Source: Methanotrichaceae archaeon (lineage in GTDB: Archaea > Halobacteriota > Methanosarcinia > Methanotrichales > Methanotrichaceae). From it: a DNA stretch of 64,000 nt. How positions within the stretch are numbered: position 1 is the stretch's first letter; every line of letters begins with the position of its first letter. The notes beneath the pieces were generated by a model. It made no database searches. It worked only from the letters and a program-made list of their open reading frames with translations, and was not told where the DNA came from. The stretch lies in assembly GCA_013178225.1 (NCBI GenBank), contig JABLXE010000003.1, forward strand, positions 1 to 64,000, written 5' to 3'. The position numbers and the translations under genes were made by a program. Below, piece by piece: positions 61,620 to 64,000 of the stretch.

Positions 61620-61671
61620 TACTTTCTCTCCGTACCCCAGCTCTTTATCTGCCGAAAACATTGGAGAACCC

Positions 61672-62838
61672 GTGATCAAAGGCAAGGAAGCCTATCTGAG
61701 GAAGCTGACCACTCATACCAGCATGCGTTCGGTGCAGGTTGGACGGGAGCTGGAGGGAAGCACTCCTCCCTCGGTCTTCATCGGCAGCTGGAACTACCCT
61801 CGAGTCTACGCCGGCCCGATGATAGTTCCCGAGCACGGCGACACGTCCATAGTGGACTCGCCGGAGTCCTGGATTCCGGAAAAAAAGACCCAGGAGGAGA
61901 TCGTGGGGTTCAGGATGAGCCTGGTGAGAGGAAAGCGATTTCAGCCGGTCACCGATCTCTCCGGCCGGTTCGTGGAAAAGCTGCAGGACATAGCTCTCTC
62001 CGACAGCTCCATTTACAGCGAGGCGGTCTTTGACCGGGAGCCAAGAGGCCGGAATTTAAGCGACGAGCACACTCCTTTCGGGCCCAGCGCAAGGCTGGAG
62101 AGGTTTGATATCGGTAACGTCAAATGGGACCAGCAGCTGGAGAAGGTGTACTACGACGATCACCTGAGGGCGGCCGAGGCATTAGTGGAGCTGCACGACA
62201 GGAATATTCCCTTTTCCAGCATCCAGAAGGCCTTTTCCGTGGGTGCCATGGGTACCGGCCGCCGGAGGAGATTGGTTCCGACGAGATGGTCCATCACCGC
62301 CTGCGACAGCACCATTGGCAGCCGCCTGCTAAAGGAGGTCCGGCATTACGAGGCCATCGACTGCTGCCAGCTGCATGAGTTCAGCAGCCTGAATAACTAC
62401 TATGCAGTGCTGCTCCTGCCCACCGCCTGGCAGTACGAGTGGATGGAGGCCTTCCTCCGCATCCTGGGAACTGAAGAGCTGATGTTCTCCGATTTCGAGA
62501 AAAATGGGGGGAAAAAGGGCTACTCTCGGGTGGGTGGATGCTATTACTCCTGCAAGATGGCGGTTTTGGAGGGTCTATCCAGGCAGAAGAAGCAGGCCGG
62601 GGCGATTGTCCTGAGGGAGGCCTATCCCGGCTATATTCCCATGGGGGTGTTCAATGTGCGGGAAAACGTAAGAAACGCCATGAGGCAGCCTTCTCTGGAA
62701 TTCGAGGGCCTGGATTCCGCCCTGCGGTACGTGTCCACCAGGCTGGAGCTGCCGGTGTCCCGCTTCATTGGGCAAAGCGACCTTCTGAAGGATCTGGTCA
62801 GGGGAGGGCAGACCACCTTGAGCAGCTTCTGCAAATAA
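61672..62838 (+). CDS. nreA: NreA-like archaeal DNA repair protein with PIP box, without N-terminal zinc finger
   Basis: A 388-residue protein matching the Nre family (DUF650/DUF651): [72 protein letters not shown] and [15 protein letters not shown]. The C-terminus QTTLSSF is a PCNA-binding PIP box; Nre proteins act with PCNA in repair of alkylation or crosslink damage. The family's N-terminal Cys4 zinc finger (C..C...LCG...CP) is missing: the corresponding stretch reads [10 protein letters not shown] with no Cys and precedes the only good start, GTG 61672 (GGAG at 61662-61665). The frame is open to 61507 but runs over the divergent gene. Confidence 0.87.
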   Translation: MIKGKEAYLRKLTTHTSMRSVQVGRELEGSTPPSVFIGSWNYPRVYAGPMIVPEHGDTSIVDSPESWIPEKKTQEEIVGFRMSLVRGKRFQPVTDLSGRFVEKLQDIALSDSSIYSEAVFDREPRGRNLSDEHTPFGPSARLERFDIGNVKWDQQLEKVYYDDHLRAAEALVELHDRNIPFSSIQKAFSVGAMGTGRRRRLVPTRWSITACDSTIGSRLLKEVRHYEAIDCCQLHEFSSLNNYYAVLLLPTAWQYEWMEAFLRILGTEELMFSDFEKNGGKKGYSRVGGCYYSCKMAVLEGLSRQKKQAGAIVLREAYPGYIPMGVFNVRENVRNAMRQPSLEFEGLDSALRYVSTRLELPVSRFIGQSDLLKDLVRGGQTTLSSFCK

Positions 62839-62896
62839 CACCATCCCGCGGAGATTATTTGACGGTCCTTAAAATGTCAGCATCTTCTGACAGCAT

Positions 62897-64000
62897 CTAT
62901 TTAGATCGGGCCAGGGTCAGGCTTCCATGGGGCATTACGAGCATTCTCGCACTCCTCCCCTGCCTTTTCCGGGCCATGGCTATGGCCTGCTCCAGATCTC
63001 TTGCCGGCCTGAAAAAGCACATCTCGGCCTGGGAGGGTGGCATGGAGGATGCCAGAATCAGGTCGTGCCTCAGCGATTCCCTGGCGATTAATGCCGCCTT
63101 GTGGCCGCCGAACTCGTATTCGCGCCCGAAGCGCTCCACGCAGTCCTCAGCACACCGGGCCTCACGGGCCCAGCGCTCAAAGACGGAATGGCCCAGGCCT
63201 TCGCTGCATTCGGCCAGCAGGATGATGGACCCGCCGGGAACCGCGGCGTCTTTGGCGTTTTCCAGTGCTTTTTGCGCCTGGAAGAGGTTGATGTCCTTGG
63301 GCCTTCCGCCGGCGCAGGTCAGGACGATCTCTGCCGGCTCTACGGCTTTCCTGTACATGCAATCCACGATCTCGGCCCCTCTGCGATGGGCCTTTACAAA
63401 GTCCCCTGAGACCGCCTTAACGATCTCCTTTCGGCTGTTCAGAACTACGTTAAGGATGAGGTCCAGGCCGGCAATGGATGCCGCATCCTCCATGTCCAGC
63501 CTGACCGGACCATCAAGACGCCCGGTCGAGGAGCGCGGGTCCCTCATCATCTCGTGGTTCTTCTCAACCGTGGTCTTCGAGCTGACGCCCGGAAGCAGAG
63601 CCTTAGCCCCTCCGCTGTAGCCGGCATAGTAGTGATATTCGATGTTTCCCGTGCCGATTATCAGGTCTGATGAAGCCACGTCCTCCAGGATCTCCACCGG
63701 CGTTCCCCGAGAGGTCTCTCCTACATGGGTGCATCTGTCTACATCGTGCTGCAGGTGCGGAAGCTCGATTGACTCCTTTAAGAGGTGCCGTTCTTCTTCT
63801 TCGGTCATCCGGCGGTGGGTTCCAAGCCCGAACACCACTTTAATGTCGGTGAGGCCCGTCTCCTTCAGGAGCCTCACCAGCGGCGGAAGCATCAGGTGGG
63901 TTGGAGCAGGTCGCGTGATGTCGCTTACCAGAATTGCGGCTGACCTGGCGCCGGCTATTCCCGATAGCCCCTTTCCTATGGGGCTATATAGCGCCCTTTC
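62897..64000 (-). CDS. larA: LarA-family (DUF2088) nickel-pincer racemase-like enzyme, partial
   Basis: The 3' part (368 codons including stop) of a lactate racemase/DUF2088 protein; the frame runs off the right window edge, so the start is not seen. Visible motifs: VSDITRPAPTHLMLPPLVRLL, GLGTHRRMTEEE, GTGNIEYHYYAGYSGGAKALLPGVSS (with the Lys and His region used to hold the Ni-pincer cofactor) and GGRPKDINLFQAQKAL. LarA interconverts D- and L-lactate; relatives act on other 2-hydroxyacids. LarB, LarC and LarE, needed for the cofactor, are not in the window. Confidence 0.85.
   Translation of the reverse strand, partial: ERALYSPIGKGLSGIAGARSAAILVSDITRPAPTHLMLPPLVRLLKETGLTDIKVVFGLGTHRRMTEEEERHLLKESIELPHLQHDVDRCTHVGETSRGTPVEILEDVASSDLIIGTGNIEYHYYAGYSGGAKALLPGVSSKTTVEKNHEMMRDPRSSTGRLDGPVRLDMEDAASIAGLDLILNVVLNSRKEIVKAVSGDFVKAHRRGAEIVDCMYRKAVEPAEIVLTCAGGRPKDINLFQAQKALENAKDAAVPGGSIILLAECSEGLGHSVFERWAREARCAEDCVERFGREYEFGGHKAALIARESLRHDLILASSMPPSQAEMCFFRPARDLEQAIAMARKRQGRSARMLVMPHGSLTLARSK

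Noticed and set aside
1-64000. CRISPR arrays, tRNA or rRNA genes, intact insertion sequences
   Set aside because: Scanned by eye on both strands; no regularly spaced repeats, cloverleaf-like sequences with TTCRA-type loops, rRNA segments or transposase motifs were seen. A tRNA could still be missed without a search tool.

Overview
The window is a piece of a methanogenic archaeal chromosome, most likely Methanothrix (Methanosaeta) or a close relative. Three adjacent AMP-forming acetyl-CoA synthetase genes (19600-26403) are the hallmark of that acetate-specialist genus. They sit with a complete formylmethanofuran dehydrogenase operon, a methanogen-type CobN/ChlID chelatase set, F420H2 oxidase with rubredoxin, archaeal FEN-1, Dph2, NreA and QueC. 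Promoters where visible are archaeal TATA boxes, GTG and TTG starts are common, and no rRNA, tRNA, CRISPR array or intact transposase was found.

Layout. (1) 1-5970: HxlR regulator divergent from a small Cys/His protein, an ABC-2 exporter pair, overlapping fen1-dph2, an A-type Fe-S protein and an unknown gene. (2) 6084-17095: molybdenum/C1 region. fmdE-fdhA-fdhD are followed by a convergent molybdate-type transporter, a dead VapBC remnant, and the fwd/fmd operon F-A-C-D-B, ending in three consecutive hairpins. (3) 17289-19501: accessory patch on the minus strand with a frameshifted DpnII/MboI-like nuclease, a HAD phosphatase, and a ribbon-helix-helix regulator with its palindromic operator and a small partner. 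(4) 19600-26403: three acs genes, each with its own T-rich 3' tract; two share promoter and leader sequence. (5) 27301-34140: tRNA methylthiotransferase, AI-2E-type membrane protein, a ~900 bp stretch of gene fragments, a P3A-type proton ATPase, SOUL and MsrA. (6) 34624-50916: a metal/tetrapyrrole block with FecCD permease, two EF-hand-containing binding proteins, a fused ChlI-ChlD protein and two ~1260-residue CobN subunits, interrupted by an ABC-2 exporter whose ATPase gene carries a frameshift. (7) 51984-64000: GlcD/GlcF-type oxidoreductase, QueC, a histamine-N-methyltransferase-like methyltransferase, a second AI-2E protein, TauE/SafE permease, rubredoxin-FprA, NreA without its usual N-terminal zinc finger, and a LarA-family gene cut by the window edge.

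How it fits together: acetate is activated by the Acs enzymes. The Fwd/Fmd complex and an FdhA without a visible FdhB share the bis-MGD cofactor, so grouping them with FdhD and a molybdate-type transporter makes sense. The chelatase block presumably serves corrinoid (and perhaps F430) supply. FprA/rubredoxin, MsrA and perhaps SOUL protect an anaerobe from oxygen. The most interesting leads are the FmdE-FdhA-FdhD cluster beside fwd, the EF-hand binding-protein/chelatase block, the divergent first Acs paralog, the shared acs leader, and the HNMT-like methyltransferase. Functional calls come from remembered family motifs; no database search was run.
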